Shown: one piece after another, positions 18,553 to 27,423 of the stretch
Numbering within the stretch: position 1 is the first letter of the stretch
Layout: each line of letters begins with the position of its first letter
Assembly: GCF_017948265.1 (NCBI RefSeq)
Contig: NZ_CP072852.1
Span: forward strand, 4,402,001 to 4,466,000
Reading direction: 5' to 3'
DNA length: 64,000 nucleotides
Origin: Rhodoferax sp. PAMC 29310
Lineage (GTDB): Bacteria > Pseudomonadota > Gammaproteobacteria > Burkholderiales > Burkholderiaceae_C
The notes under the pieces: generated by a model
The model's input: only the letters and a program-made list of their open reading frames with translations
Databases searched by the model: none
What the model was told of the DNA's origin: nothing
Translations under genes and position numbers: made by a program

Positions 18553-18902
18553 GTCAGCGCCCTGGGCATAGGCGAAAGCGAAAGTCACTGAGAATCTGGA
18601 GCATTGGCGCGCAAGACCGGCGCCAATCGATGCTCTTGGAACTGCGTCCCTCCCATTTCTTTCTACACATGCAAATTCGCTGCAAATGCCCTCGCGTATG
18701 CCGCTGTTTTTTCAGGCAGAAATCTACCGCCAAGCAGGGTCGGTTTGACTGGCTCCAGCATGGCGGCCAGTACAGGGCAGTGTGACTTGCCACTCGTTCC
18801 CTTGGCCCAAAGTGCTGTGCCATTCGCTGCTGGGGAAAGGGAGTGACCAAGGCCCCTGCTCCTCTGCAGCCTTGCCATAAAGCGATCGGATAATTAATGT
18901 GG

Positions 18903-18965
18903 TTTTTAGGCCTTAGGCCCTTGATATACCTGCTGAAAATGCTATTTAATATGTAGCAAAAAAGG
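18903..18965. repeat. Intergenic repeat, 63 bp
   Basis: The block begins TTTTTAGGCC, ends GCTATTTAATATGTAGC followed by AAAAAAGG, and aligns without gaps over 63 bp to 59815-59877. Head and tail are conserved and the middle is variable. The 350 bp before it (18553-18902) hold no gene I can support. Confidence 0.65.
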
Positions 18966-19013
18966 AGTCGTGATGGGGGCTGGTCCAGCGCCCGTCAACT
19001 CATCAACGCCGTC

Positions 19014-19708
19014 TCAAACTTCGAGGCCGTCGATCGTCTCGTCTTTCAGGCCATGCAGCAGCGAAGCGCTCCAGCCCAGAGTCGCTGCGGCGATGCGCGG
19101 CGCACCGATCGCGTGCCCAGCGTCGTGCTGGCAATAGCGGAACGCACGTTCACCGTACTGCCATGCCTCACGCCAGTGGATCGAAGAAAGCCCAAGCAGA
19201 AATGCCTGCGCCGGAAACTCATCCATCAACGCCGTGAACAGGTCAGTGCTGCACTCCGCTCGGCGTTCGACCCCGTGCTCGCGGGGTGCATAGTGGCACC
19301 GACCCGGCGTGTCGCTGAGTCCAGGCAGCGCGCCCATTAGAAGATAGCCCTCGGTCGGATGCAGATTGCCGCTGGACGGGTTGCAGCGCAACGCCCAGCG
19401 CGTGGCACCGGCTTGCTTCCAGGCGAAAATGCCCAGCTCGTATTGCAGCAACCGCGATAGAGAGAGAATTGTGAGCGGCGTGCTCGGCTCCGCACCGCGA
19501 CGGTACAGGTCCTCGGACCGGGTGACTCCGGTTCGTCGTCGGGGCCACGCAACGGTAGACGCACGAGCGGTGCGCCTTCTAAGCGACGGAACGGATTCGG
19601 CTGGTTCGCCCAATCGAATTCACCAGGCCCGGGCGCGTAGCGGTTGATGTGGTGCTTGGTGCGCTCCTGATAGCGCATCACCGTTTCGATCCTGGCGTCG
19701 TCGTCCAT
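19014..19708 (-). pseudogene. SagB-type nitroreductase, frameshifted and truncated
   Basis: The ATG at 19706-19708 starts MDDDARIETVMRYQERTKHH and reads to about 19525 (LPLRGPDDEPE). There the sense passes into another frame, which continues VTRSEDLYRRGAEPSTP, LSRLLQYELGIFAWK, RCNPSSGNLHPTEGYLL, HYAPREHG, and HWREAWQYGERAFRYCQHDAGHA to a stop at 19014. The pieces match SagB-type FMN nitroreductases. Only about one domain remains, and the C-terminal half usual for two-domain members is absent. A single-base indel near 19520-19530 explains the break. Confidence 0.7.
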
Positions 19709-19733
19709 GGCCGGAAAACCGCGCTGCCAGGCG

Positions 19734-20174
19734 TCAGCCCCGTTCCCCGACGATGTAGTGCTCCAGTTGCTCGATGATGAACTGCTGCTCCTTGATGGTG
19801 ACTTTGACTAGGTCTCCGATCGAGATGAGCCCAGTTAGCTGATCATGGTCCATCACCGGAAGGTGGCGCACGCGGTTCTGAGTCATCAGCGCCATGCACT
19901 CGTCGCTCGTCTGGTGGGGGCGAACGCACATCACCGGGCTCGACATGATGTCGCCCAACTGCGTGTCCATGGGCGAGCGGGCCATGAGCACGAGCTTGCG
20001 TGCAAGGTCGCGCTCTGAAACAATGCCAACGACCTTTCCGTTTTCAACCACCACCAGCGCCCCGATGTTCTTCTCGACCATCAAGCGAACCGCCTCGTGG
20101 ACCGTGGTGCTCGGCTCCATTGTGTAGGTGACCTGGTCGATTTTGGAGCCGGTAATCTGCGCAACAGTATTCAT
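19734..20174 (-). CDS. CBS-domain pair protein
   Basis: 146 residues made of two tandem CBS motifs: residues about 12-65 (MEPSTTVHEAVRLMVEKNIG, GIVSERDLARKL) and 75-130 (MSSPVMCVRPHQTSDECMAL, RHLPVMD, GLISIGDLVK), then an amphipathic C-terminal helix. Stand-alone CBS pairs bind adenine nucleotides such as AMP or ATP and act as energy sensors; homologues sit in the mycobacterial DosR regulon (Hrp1). Partner and ligand are unknown here. The gene follows the broken nitroreductase remnant in the same order on the minus strand, matching the company such CBS proteins keep in dormancy gene sets. Confidence 0.92.
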   Translation of the reverse strand: MNTVAQITGSKIDQVTYTMEPSTTVHEAVRLMVEKNIGALVVVENGKVVGIVSERDLARKLVLMARSPMDTQLGDIMSSPVMCVRPHQTSDECMALMTQNRVRHLPVMDHDQLTGLISIGDLVKVTIKEQQFIIEQLEHYIVGERG

Positions 20175-20239
20175 GATTTTCCCTTCGAAGGATCGTGGTG
20201 TGGAGCGAAGTAGGAGGTATCGCTCATCAGCCTAGTTTG

Positions 20240-20500
20240 CTCGCTTACTCGGAAAAGGTAAACAACCTCAAGTTGAAGCTGCCGCGGCCCCATCCATTGG
20301 GCAGGCAAGAGTCAACAGCACAAATGAGTGCCGGTATTTTGGTGGCGTGTCGTTGTCCTGCTCGATACCCACATGACTGGTGTTCTCGACGATGGGTTCG
20401 CTCGCGGCACGCTGGGGCCGAAGAGAGTGGGCGGGCCCGTGACATCTACGCCATGAATAGCGAACAAGTTCTTGGCAAGATCGATACCGATCGTGACCAT
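20240..20500 (-). pseudogene. IS110-family transposase N-terminal remnant
   Basis: Minus-strand frame from the ATG at 20498-20500 begins MVTIGIDLAKNLFAIHGVD, the start of IS110-family (DEDD) transposases including the first catalytic Asp. After VDVTG the family sense is lost and appears to break into other frames (for example a short frame ending at 20245). No element ends can be assigned. It lies just upstream of the CBS gene. Confidence 0.6.
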
Positions 20501-20760
20501 TTCAGACACGGTGATCCTCTTCCATAACGAGTGAATTAATGAAAATCCCGAATTCCCTCTCGTGGCACGCGGTGGACGTTCATCGCAAGTTACATGGCAC
20601 GCGACTCGCTGGGGAGGGGGACTCCCTTTCATTCAATGGGTCGCACACACGCACATTGCTGAAATATCTTAAAGACAGTCCCCGCGAAGCAGCGCGAAGT
20701 GTGCCGGGGGAGCAAAATACCGATGGGCCACGATGGCCTGACATTGAATGGAGGTAGACC

Positions 20761-21063
20761 ATGGGACAGGGATTTGGTCAGGAGATGCCGAGGCCACATG
20801 TTCGGGAAAATCTCCGCAGCGTAACAAGGTACTTGGTGATTGTCCCTGTGATGGACAGTCCGATAGCGCGGCTATTCCTCGAAAATCGAGAACAAGCTGC
20901 GGAATTCGATGCGAATACCGAGGAGGTCTCCTCGATGATCAAGGGCATTACACCAAGCGTAGGTGCCACGGGAGTGGAATGGGATAAAGCGCTTTCGGCG
21001 CACAGCGCAACTGATCGCGCTAAAGCGACGATTTACGATTTGGTTTCGCATCGAGGTCGATGA
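20761..21063 (+). CDS. Conserved-looking hypothetical protein
   Basis: 100 residues, ATG at 20761 with a GGAGGT 7 nt upstream, so translation is likely. No signal peptide or membrane segment. The protein contains a hydrophobic strand (YLVIVPVMDSPIARLF) followed by a polar, probably helical part (ENREQAAEFDANTEEVSSM). I do not recognise a family. It sits among small stress-type genes between IS remnants; the coiled-coil gene downstream runs the same way after about 345 bp. Confidence 0.55.
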   Translation: MGQGFGQEMPRPHVRENLRSVTRYLVIVPVMDSPIARLFLENREQAAEFDANTEEVSSMIKGITPSVGATGVEWDKALSAHSATDRAKATIYDLVSHRGR

Positions 21064-21407
21064 GGCCCTTGACTTGGCAGAACGGCTGGAGGTCTAGGAA
21101 CTCAGGGTCGGACGACGTTGGAATGTCGCCGCCCGACCCCTAGGCACAGTTCGAAACTATGCGTAGGGGCTTGAACGCGAGTTCTCACGCCTTGGCGTCA
21201 ACTGCGGGTATGGAGCAGTACCGCACCAGTTTGGACAGGAACCCGGGGGACGGATTCCGGATTGGTATATCGGCAATGACATACATCAAGGACTTCGCCA
21301 CACTTCCCGACTATTCTGGTGGCACACATCAACAAGCATGAAATCGACCTATGTCAATTCTTGCTCGCCCGGGAATCCTCCCACCATTTCAACCAAAAGG
21401 AATTTCC

Positions 21408-21692
21408 ATGTCGAAAAGAGACCAGTACATTGCAACAATGAAACTTCAACTCGACGAGTTGGACGCAAAGGCAGACCGGTTGGAGGCGAAAGCGGCGGAA
21501 GTCAAAGAAGACGCACGCGCGAAATACAAGGAGGAAATGGCCAAACTGCGTCAGCAATCCAAACTTTCTAAAGCCAAACTCGATGAGCTAAAGGATGCCG
21601 GTGAAGATAAGTGGGAAGCGATGGTCGCAGAGACGGAGAAAGTCCGCGATGCGTTCACACATTCCTTCAATTATTTCAAGTCTCAGCTGTAG
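21408..21692 (+). CDS. Coiled-coil protein, sll1863-like stress family
   Basis: 94 residues from the ATG at 21408, with AAGGA 8-9 nt upstream; frames starting earlier have no ribosome site. The sequence MSKRDQYIATMKLQLDELDA followed by heptad-patterned KADRLEAKAAEVKEDARAKY is nearly all charged helix, ending in an aromatic tail (HSFNYFKSQL). It resembles the small coiled-coil proteins annotated as sll1863-family stress response proteins, which are induced by environmental stress but have no known mechanism. No signal peptide is seen; cytoplasmic. Confidence 0.7.
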   Translation: MSKRDQYIATMKLQLDELDAKADRLEAKAAEVKEDARAKYKEEMAKLRQQSKLSKAKLDELKDAGEDKWEAMVAETEKVRDAFTHSFNYFKSQL

Positions 21693-21824
21693 GCTACGTC
21701 ACCCGCGAGGCCTGAATTATTGGAGCCTGGGTCGCGGCGGGAAAGTGCCGACCAATGAGCGGTCATTCTTGAATACGAAGACATTTTCCGGCCGGAACTT
21801 CCTCAGAAAAGGTTAAGGCGAGAC

Positions 21825-21995
21825 TTGAAAATCATTCACTGTTTATCGATTGCCATTCTCGCGGTCGCGCTTGGACGACTTGCGGCAGGGTTCTCCAAGT
21901 TTTCCGGTCTAGCCTTTGGATTTGTAACCGGTGCTGAAATTCCGGGTTCTGCAATCACGGATAATCTAAAAAATAGCGGCAAACGTTTTGTATGA
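21825..21995 (+). CDS. Putative small membrane protein
   Basis: 56 residues from a TTG at 21825 preceded by AAGGCGAG. It has one hydrophobic N-terminal stretch (IIHCLSIAILAVALGRLAAG) followed by a short polar tail. The codon pattern looks coding, but the non-ATG start and lack of any recognised family make this tentative. It ends about 40 bp before the IS3 element. Confidence 0.35.
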   Translation: MKIIHCLSIAILAVALGRLAAGFSKFSGLAFGFVTGAEIPGSAITDNLKNSGKRFV

Positions 21996-22037
21996 GTCGG
22001 TCAAGAGTGTTGCCGCCAGCCGAAAACTAGTCAATCT

Positions 22038-23653
22038 GGGGGTGCGGCGTAAAACTTGGACTGGTTTATGCCGTGATTCCGAGGCTCGCCCGATATTCAA
22101 TGGGACTGAGTGAGCCAAGGGAGATCTTGATGCGCTTTTCGTTATACCAGCGGATGTAGGAGTCAACGACCTGGATGAATTGATCGATTGATATGTCCTG
22201 CCAGCTCCGAGGATAAAACAGCTCCGTTTTCAATCCCCCGAAGAAACCCTCGCAGGCTGCGTTGTCTGGCGAACACCCTTTGCGCGACATCGATCGAATC
22301 AGTCCTGCATTGTGTACCCGTGAGAGCCATCCAGGCCAGCGATAGTGAGCACCACGATCAGAGTGAATGACAGGCCGGATTTCGCTGTCGGCTACTGTCT
22401 CAACAGCAGCATCCAACATCGTGTTCACCAAGTCGGAGTCGGGGCGTGTGCCAATGGTCCAGCTGACTACCAAACCATCGAAGCAGTCGATCACAGGGGA
22501 GAGATACACCTTCCCAGCCGGGATATGGAACTCTGTGATGTCAGTCAGCCACTTCTCATTCGGGGTCGCAGCCTGGAAGTCCCGATTGATGAGATTCTCT
22601 GGTGCAGGGCTGATTTCTCCCAGGTAAGACCCGTACCGACGCCTTCGATTGGCGGCAACGACCAAGCACTCCTGCTTCATCAAGCGTTGCACGACTTTCT
22701 CGGAGATATGCAGATGGCGCCGGCCAAGTGCTGCACGAATTCGCCTGTAACCGTAGCAACGGTGATTGCTCTGGAAGACATCGGCAATGGCAACCCGAGC
22801 GTCAGCGTATTTGTCAGGACTCCTTAGCCGGGCGCAGTGATAAAAGTAGGAGCTACGGGCCAGGTCAAGTTCGCCAAGGAGCTCTGCGAGTGCATACGTG
22901 TGCTTCAGGGCGTCAACCAGCAGGGTCTTCTCCCGATTGCTCAGGTGCTGCGGGGCGACGCCCAGGCCTTTTTTTAACAGTTCATTGGCCTTCTTCAGTA
23001 GGTTATGTTCAAGCTGCAAGCGCCGGATGTCACGTTCAAGCAGTGTGACGTGCTGCTGCAATTCTGTGAGGTCTTTCTGTTTGGGGATTGGCCCAGAATC
23101 TTTGTGCCGCTTCATGGATGCTGAGGCCTCTCGACCAAGTAGTTGATTCTTCCAGTTGTACAACGTAGGCCGGCACACTCCCACTGATTGGGCAGCGGCT
23201 AAAGCGTTGGTCGTCCTGGTGCACAGCTCAACCACTGCGGCTTTCTTTAGATCCTGAGGGTGCTGAACATTCGGTGCACGCCCCACGATACGCGGTCGAA
23301 CTTCCGGATGCAATTCGTCAATCCACTCAGTGAGCAACTCCCTGCATGGGTATCCCAGTGCCCTCATGGTGGAGGCCATGCAACGATCGTGGTCCAGGTA
23401 ATGCTGAACCGCCACTTGGATTTGCTCAGCCGTGTACTTCACCCTGGATCGGGTATACACCACCTGCAAGTCCCGATCCCGTTCGTACTCTCGATACCAA
23501 CCCTTGAGTGAATTCTTTGTTGGATAGCCCAACTGCCGAATGGTCGGTCCGGTACGTTTACCGAGCTTGACATAGAGCTTGACGGCTCGAATTCGCTCTT
23601 CGTATGAATACATGAACTACCTCCAAGTAGTCCAGGTTATTGTCCGCACCCCC
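22038..23653 (-). mobile_element. IS3-family insertion sequence, long single-ORF type
   Basis: Inverted repeats of about 25 bp bound the element: 22038 on reads GGGGGTGCGG and then CTTGGACT, and the complement of the right end (up to 23653) reads GGGGGTGCGG and then CCTGGACT. One transposase gene fills the 1616 bp. I see no matching 3-5 bp direct repeat outside the ends, so one flank may have been lost by deletion. On the right it abuts the middle of a FAD oxidoreductase gene whose 5' part is missing. Confidence 0.85.
22066..23613 (-). CDS. IS3-family transposase
   Basis: 515 residues in one frame, longer than a typical IS3 OrfB because the helix-turn-helix region is part of the same ORF. 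Residues 1-55 and 115-165 are two helix-turn-helix-like stretches (RAVKLYVKLGKRTGPTIRQL; AAQSVGVCRPTLYNWKNQL), then a leucine-rich coiled coil near 180-215, then the integrase core with DITEFHIPAGKVYL (first Asp), VIHSDRGAHYRW (second Asp) and DNAACEGFFG (Glu). No frameshift signal is needed. It appears intact and probably active. Confidence 0.92.
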   Translation of the reverse strand: MYSYEERIRAVKLYVKLGKRTGPTIRQLGYPTKNSLKGWYREYERDRDLQVVYTRSRVKYTAEQIQVAVQHYLDHDRCMASTMRALGYPCRELLTEWIDELHPEVRPRIVGRAPNVQHPQDLKKAAVVELCTRTTNALAAAQSVGVCRPTLYNWKNQLLGREASASMKRHKDSGPIPKQKDLTELQQHVTLLERDIRRLQLEHNLLKKANELLKKGLGVAPQHLSNREKTLLVDALKHTYALAELLGELDLARSSYFYHCARLRSPDKYADARVAIADVFQSNHRCYGYRRIRAALGRRHLHISEKVVQRLMKQECLVVAANRRRRYGSYLGEISPAPENLINRDFQAATPNEKWLTDITEFHIPAGKVYLSPVIDCFDGLVVSWTIGTRPDSDLVNTMLDAAVETVADSEIRPVIHSDRGAHYRWPGWLSRVHNAGLIRSMSRKGCSPDNAACEGFFGGLKTELFYPRSWQDISIDQFIQVVDSYIRWYNEKRIKISLGSLSPIEYRASLGITA

Positions 23654-24398
23654 GGTGGCCAGTATTCGATTGGCGCCAACATTGTTGGCCTTCAAGGCCA
23701 ACTTTCGCCAGGCCAGACTGGAAAAGGGCTTGCTGCCCGTGCTGGCATTCAGGGGAGGTTTTGGGGGCATGTTCAGGGCTGACGGCGACATCACCACGCT
23801 GGCTTGCTGCATCCGCCGCGATCAGCTTGAAGCGAGTCGGCGCGCATCCCCCGGTCTGAGTGCGGGGGAGGTGATTGAGACGCTGCTTAAGGAGCGCTGT
23901 TCCGGGGTCAAGACGGCGTTGCAGGGAGCCACCCGTGAGGGCACCTGGCTGGCTGCTGGCCCACTAGATACGGGCATCCACCTGGGACAGGGCGATGACA
24001 TTTTTCGAATTGGCAATGCTGCTGGCGAGGCTCATCCCATCATTGGCGAAGGCATGAGCATGGCGCTGTAATCGGCCTGGCTACTGTGCGCACAGCTGCG
24101 CCATGGCGCGCCGGGGCCGGGCTTGTCAGACCCGGTCTGGCAACGAGAGCTTGCGCGGATTTATGAGGCGCAGTGGCGTCACGCCTTTGCCGCGCGTTTG
24201 CGACTTGCCGCCTTGTTTGCACATGTGGCGATGCGACCGGTGCTGGCAAAGCCCGTGCTGGCCCTGATGCTGCGCTGGCCGGCACTGCTGACCCTGGTTG
24301 CGGGGTGGGGCGGCAAGACGCGCTGCGCCGCCGACCCGGGCGCCATTGCCATTCAAAACGAATTTTGTGACCACGCCATCAGGCAGCAAGGAGCATGA
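23654..24398 (+). pseudogene. FAD-dependent oxidoreductase, 5' part lost and nonsense codon
   Basis: The frame carries the middle and end of a flavin monooxygenase-like protein: LLAFKANFRQARLEKGLLPV, TTLACCIRRDQLEASRR, and the FAD-binding FRIGNAAGEAHPIIGEGMSM. Then ATG GCG CTG TAA interrupts the family sequence at 24069-24071, and the same frame resumes SAWLLCAQLRHGAPG through AIAIQNEFCDHAI to 24398. The N-terminal Rossmann part is absent because the IS3 element occupies that position. The reading frame leads directly into the acyl carrier protein gene, so this was once the upstream member of that operon. Confidence 0.75.
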
Positions 24399-24399
24399 C

Positions 24400-24690
24400 A
24401 TGAAGACCACTTTTGAACACCTTCGCACCATTCTGGTCAAAGACTACAAACTCGAACCCAACCTGTTGACGCTGGATGCACCGTTGGAGGCGCTTGGCAT
24501 TGACTCGCTCGGCATCGCTGAACTGCTGTTCAATGTGGAGGACGAATTCCACATCACGCTGTCGCCCGACTCGGTGCAATTGCTGACCCTGGGCGATGTG
24601 GTGAGATTCATTGATGAACTCATCCTGGCGCAACACGGCACTGCGCCCCAACCTGACGGAGCCGTGGCACCTGGCATGCCGGTCACATGA
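24400..24690 (+). CDS. Acyl carrier protein
   Basis: 96 residues from the ATG at 24400, preceded by AAGGAG. The GIDSLGIAEL motif carries the serine that receives the 4'-phosphopantetheine arm, and the four-helix ACP pattern fits. The C-terminal 15 residues (QPDGAVAPGMPVT) form a proline-rich tail. It is distinct from housekeeping AcpP and sits between the broken FAD oxidoreductase and a ketosynthase. I infer a dedicated ACP of a small fatty-acid- or polyketide-like pathway. Its stop overlaps the ketosynthase start (ATGA). Confidence 0.9.
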   Translation: MKTTFEHLRTILVKDYKLEPNLLTLDAPLEALGIDSLGIAELLFNVEDEFHITLSPDSVQLLTLGDVVRFIDELILAQHGTAPQPDGAVAPGMPVT

Positions 24691-25919
24691 GACGCGTCGC
24701 CGTCACGGGTATGGGCGTGGTGTCGCCACTCGGTTGCTCCGTGGCTGAGGTCTATGGCAACGCAGCAAGCGGCTACTTTGGCATCCACCGCCTGAAGGCG
24801 CCGTTTTCTCAGCGGCTGAATGCGCCACTGGCAGCAACCGTCGACTTTGACGCTGCGGCCCATTTTGAGCCGCCTAAACTTCGCATGCTCGACCGCTCCA
24901 GCCAGTTCGCACTGGTGGCCGCCCGGCAAGCGTTTGCTGATGCTCATTGCGACCGGGATGCGGTGGACCCAAGCCGGGCCGGCACCTTTGTGGGCACAGG
25001 CATGGGTGGATCGCAGTCCAATGACGATGGCTACCAGACGCTTTACGGCGAGGCCTCGGACCGCATCAAGCCGTTCACGATCTTGATGGGCATGCACAAC
25101 GCCAGCGCCGCTTGGATTGCCGTCGAACACAATTTTCGGGGGCCCAGCCTGACCTATTCAACGGCCTGTTCATCGTCTGCCGTGGCCATTGGCGAGGCCT
25201 GGTTGCGCATTGCCAGCAGCAGCCTCGACCTGGCCATTGCTGGCGGGACCGAGGCCCCACTCTCGTTTGGTTCGCTGAAAGCCTGGGAGGCATTGCACAC
25301 GCTGGCGACGGTGGATAGAGATGACCCAGCCAGGTCGTGCAAGCCATTCTCGAAGGATCGCAGTGGCATGGTGCTGGGCGAAGGCGCGGCGATGGTTGTG
25401 CTTGAACCCTGGGACAGCGCGGTGGCGCGCGGTGCCACGATTCACGGCGAGGTGTTGGGATATGGGGTGACCACGGATATCGGCCACATCACCCGCCCCA
25501 GTGTGGAGGGCCAGGCGCAAGCCATGCGGGCGGCACTGCAATCGGCAGCGCTGGAGGCCTGTGCGATTGATCCCATCAATGCGCATGGCACCGGCACACC
25601 GGCCAACGACGGGGTGGAAACTGCTGCGATCAAGTTGGTGTTTGGTGACAGGGCCTACGCCATTCCCGTGAGTGCCACCAAGGCGATGCACGGACACCTG
25701 TTGGGTGCGACAGCTGCACTTGAATGCGTGTTGTCGCTGCTGGCCATGCAGCATGGCGTGGTGTTGCCAACCCTGCACCTGCAAACGCCAGACCCTGAGT
25801 GTGATCTGGACTATGTACCCAACGCGATCCGTACCAACACGACTGTAAAAACCATGTTGTCAAACTCGTTTGCCTTCGGTGGTACGAATGCGGTTCTTGT
25901 CGTGCGGGCAGCGTCCTAG
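24687..25919 (+). CDS. Beta-ketoacyl-ACP synthase (FabF-like)
   Basis: 410 residues, standard KAS II length. The Cys-His-His catalytic set is visible: TACSSSAVA with the acyl-accepting Cys, NAHGTGTPANDG, and KAMHGHLLGA; the end SNSFAFGGTNAVLV is also canonical. It extends an acyl chain bound to the preceding ACP by decarboxylative condensation. Being translationally coupled to its own ACP and lying next to an FAD oxidoreductase relic suggests a specialised pathway rather than housekeeping fatty acid synthesis. No acyltransferase, ketoreductase or dehydratase is nearby, so the pathway is incomplete here. Confidence 0.92.
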   Translation: MRRVAVTGMGVVSPLGCSVAEVYGNAASGYFGIHRLKAPFSQRLNAPLAATVDFDAAAHFEPPKLRMLDRSSQFALVAARQAFADAHCDRDAVDPSRAGTFVGTGMGGSQSNDDGYQTLYGEASDRIKPFTILMGMHNASAAWIAVEHNFRGPSLTYSTACSSSAVAIGEAWLRIASSSLDLAIAGGTEAPLSFGSLKAWEALHTLATVDRDDPARSCKPFSKDRSGMVLGEGAAMVVLEPWDSAVARGATIHGEVLGYGVTTDIGHITRPSVEGQAQAMRAALQSAALEACAIDPINAHGTGTPANDGVETAAIKLVFGDRAYAIPVSATKAMHGHLLGATAALECVLSLLAMQHGVVLPTLHLQTPDPECDLDYVPNAIRTNTTVKTMLSNSFAFGGTNAVLVVRAAS

Positions 25920-25986
25920 GGTAACGTTAGGGCTACGCTGAACAAGTCCCATCAATTTCAATCCGGTTAGTAGCCAACGAAAAAAC

Positions 25987-26532
25987 CTACTCCTTGTTGG
26001 GGAAGTCTTCCAGCAAGTCAGCTAACTCATCGGCATGCTCTTCTTCGACGGCCAAAATGGCTTTGATCATGTCGCTGGTAGTGGGGTCGTCATGGGCCAA
26101 AAATTGCACCAGGCTGCGGTAGCTGTCGATGGCAATGCGCTCGGCCACCAAATCTTCGCGGATCATGTCCTCAAGGGATGTGCCCGCCACGTATTGCGCA
26201 TGGCTTTGGGCCGCGAGCTGATCGGGGTCGAAGTTGGGCTCACCGCCGAGCTGCACAATGCGCGCGGCGATGCGGTCGGCGTGGCCCAACTCTTCGTTGG
26301 AGTGCGCCAAAAACTCGGCCGCCACACTGCGTGAATGGATGCCCCTGGCCATGAAATAGTGGCGCCTATAGCGCAGCACACACACCAATTCGGTGGCCAG
26401 GGCCTGGTTGAGCTGCTGCACAACAGCCATGCGGTCGGCGCTGTAGCCCTCTGTCACCGCACCTTGTTCCAAGTGTTTGCGCGCAACTGTGCGCAGGTCT
26501 TTTTGATTTTCCAATTCAGGTTTTTTGGACAT
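25987..26532 (-). CDS. Ferritin-like (bacterioferritin-type) protein
   Basis: 181 residues from the ATG at 26530-26532, with GGAG upstream; an in-frame start eight codons earlier lacks support. The four-helix ferritin pattern shows ATELVCVLRYRRHYFMARG, EFLAHSNEELGHADRIAARI, EDLVAERIAIDSYRSLVQF and AILAVEEEHADELADLL. The two ExxH pairs (EELGH, EEEH) and the upstream Glu residues form a di-iron ferroxidase-type centre. Likely function is iron storage or detoxification under stress. Its promoter region contains the shared 16-bp palindrome, centred 61 bp before the start codon. Confidence 0.88.
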   Translation of the reverse strand: MSKKPELENQKDLRTVARKHLEQGAVTEGYSADRMAVVQQLNQALATELVCVLRYRRHYFMARGIHSRSVAAEFLAHSNEELGHADRIAARIVQLGGEPNFDPDQLAAQSHAQYVAGTSLEDMIREDLVAERIAIDSYRSLVQFLAHDDPTTSDMIKAILAVEEEHADELADLLEDFPNKE

Positions 26533-26585
26533 GGTCAACTCCGATAAGTAAAGCATTTAGTGTGGCGGGTATTGCTGGAACTCTC

Positions 26586-26601
26586 TGTGCGCCAGCGCAC
26601 G
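26586..26601. promoter_or_regulatory. Shared palindrome, site 1 (ferritin-like gene)
   Basis: TGTGCGC-CA-GCGCACG, the shared motif with one mismatch. It is centred about 61 bp upstream of the ferritin-like start on the minus strand, an operator-like distance. Confidence 0.65.
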
Positions 26602-26657
26602 CAGTGGCTAAAAGGCGAGCCAACGGGCAATGGGTGGGTGCATTGCGAACCCCGCCG

Positions 26658-27203
26658 TCAATAACGATCACCGAAATACTGAACGCCGGTTTTCGTCAAG
26701 TCAATATTTCTCTGATCCACTGGTGGCACCTTGAGCAGGCGTGCAAGCCCGTCACTGCCTTGTGTCATCAAAAGATTGTGGTTGCGGATCAACAAGGGCC
26801 GCACCATTGGCGCCATCAAATTCATCCACCACCGGGAGCTGTGAACATGCCACTCGTAATGCAGCTCGCTGTGCGCACCGCGTTGAAAGAAGTGCCAGCG
26901 ACCTATCCCGTCAAGGTCCCCTTGGGCGCGGCCTTCAATGGCTACGAGTCGCTCGATGCGTGTGGCGCACCCGTCGAACACCGCGTACGGCAACTCACCC
27001 TGCCAAGCATAGCGACGGACGTTGTTGATGCCATTGCCACTACTCACAACAGTTTGTTTTACATACTGTGCGCCCACCCACCAATCGGGCCAACGCAGCG
27101 AGTCCAGGATCGCCGCATAAACTGTCGCCAAAGGGGCTTGGATGCGCCATATCGTCAGCAAATGGTAGTGGGTGGCCGCTGGGCGCCAAAGGCGGCGATT
27201 CAT
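26658..27203 (-). CDS. SRPBCC (START-like) family protein
   Basis: 181 residues if started at the ATG at 27201-27203 (MNRRLWRPAATHYHLLT); an ORF start 29 codons earlier adds an unlikely tail. The pattern matches the SRPBCC/polyketide-cyclase helix-grip fold: THYHLLTIWRIQAPLATVYA at the start, RWPDWWVGAQYV, GELPYAVFDGCATRIERL, and LHYEWHVHSSRWWMNLMAPM before a C-terminal helix. These proteins bind hydrophobic ligands in a deep pocket; the ligand is unknown. It points the same way as the ferritin-like gene but the shared palindrome separates them. Confidence 0.75.
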   Translation of the reverse strand: MNRRLWRPAATHYHLLTIWRIQAPLATVYAAILDSLRWPDWWVGAQYVKQTVVSSGNGINNVRRYAWQGELPYAVFDGCATRIERLVAIEGRAQGDLDGIGRWHFFQRGAHSELHYEWHVHSSRWWMNLMAPMVRPLLIRNHNLLMTQGSDGLARLLKVPPVDQRNIDLTKTGVQYFGDRY

Positions 27204-27423
27204 TTTGTGCAGTAAGTTCGTGTGCAAGTTGCCGCATGTTCTGTGCATGAGCAACTCGGGACGATCCGTTTGTAGAAGCCGTTGCGACAACGCCCGAAGA
27301 TATTCACAACTCTCATTTTTTCCATTTCTTACTCCTTGCGTTGATCTGGCCTAAGCGCCGCACACACCGAACCCGCGCTGCCGATCTGGCGGCGAAAGGC
27401 GGTTGTGGCGCTCATCAGCCTTG

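Noticed and set aside
18554..18850. A 98-codon minus-strand frame after the TRAP operon
   Set aside because: No ribosome site, Arg/Cys-rich composition, no recognised domain.
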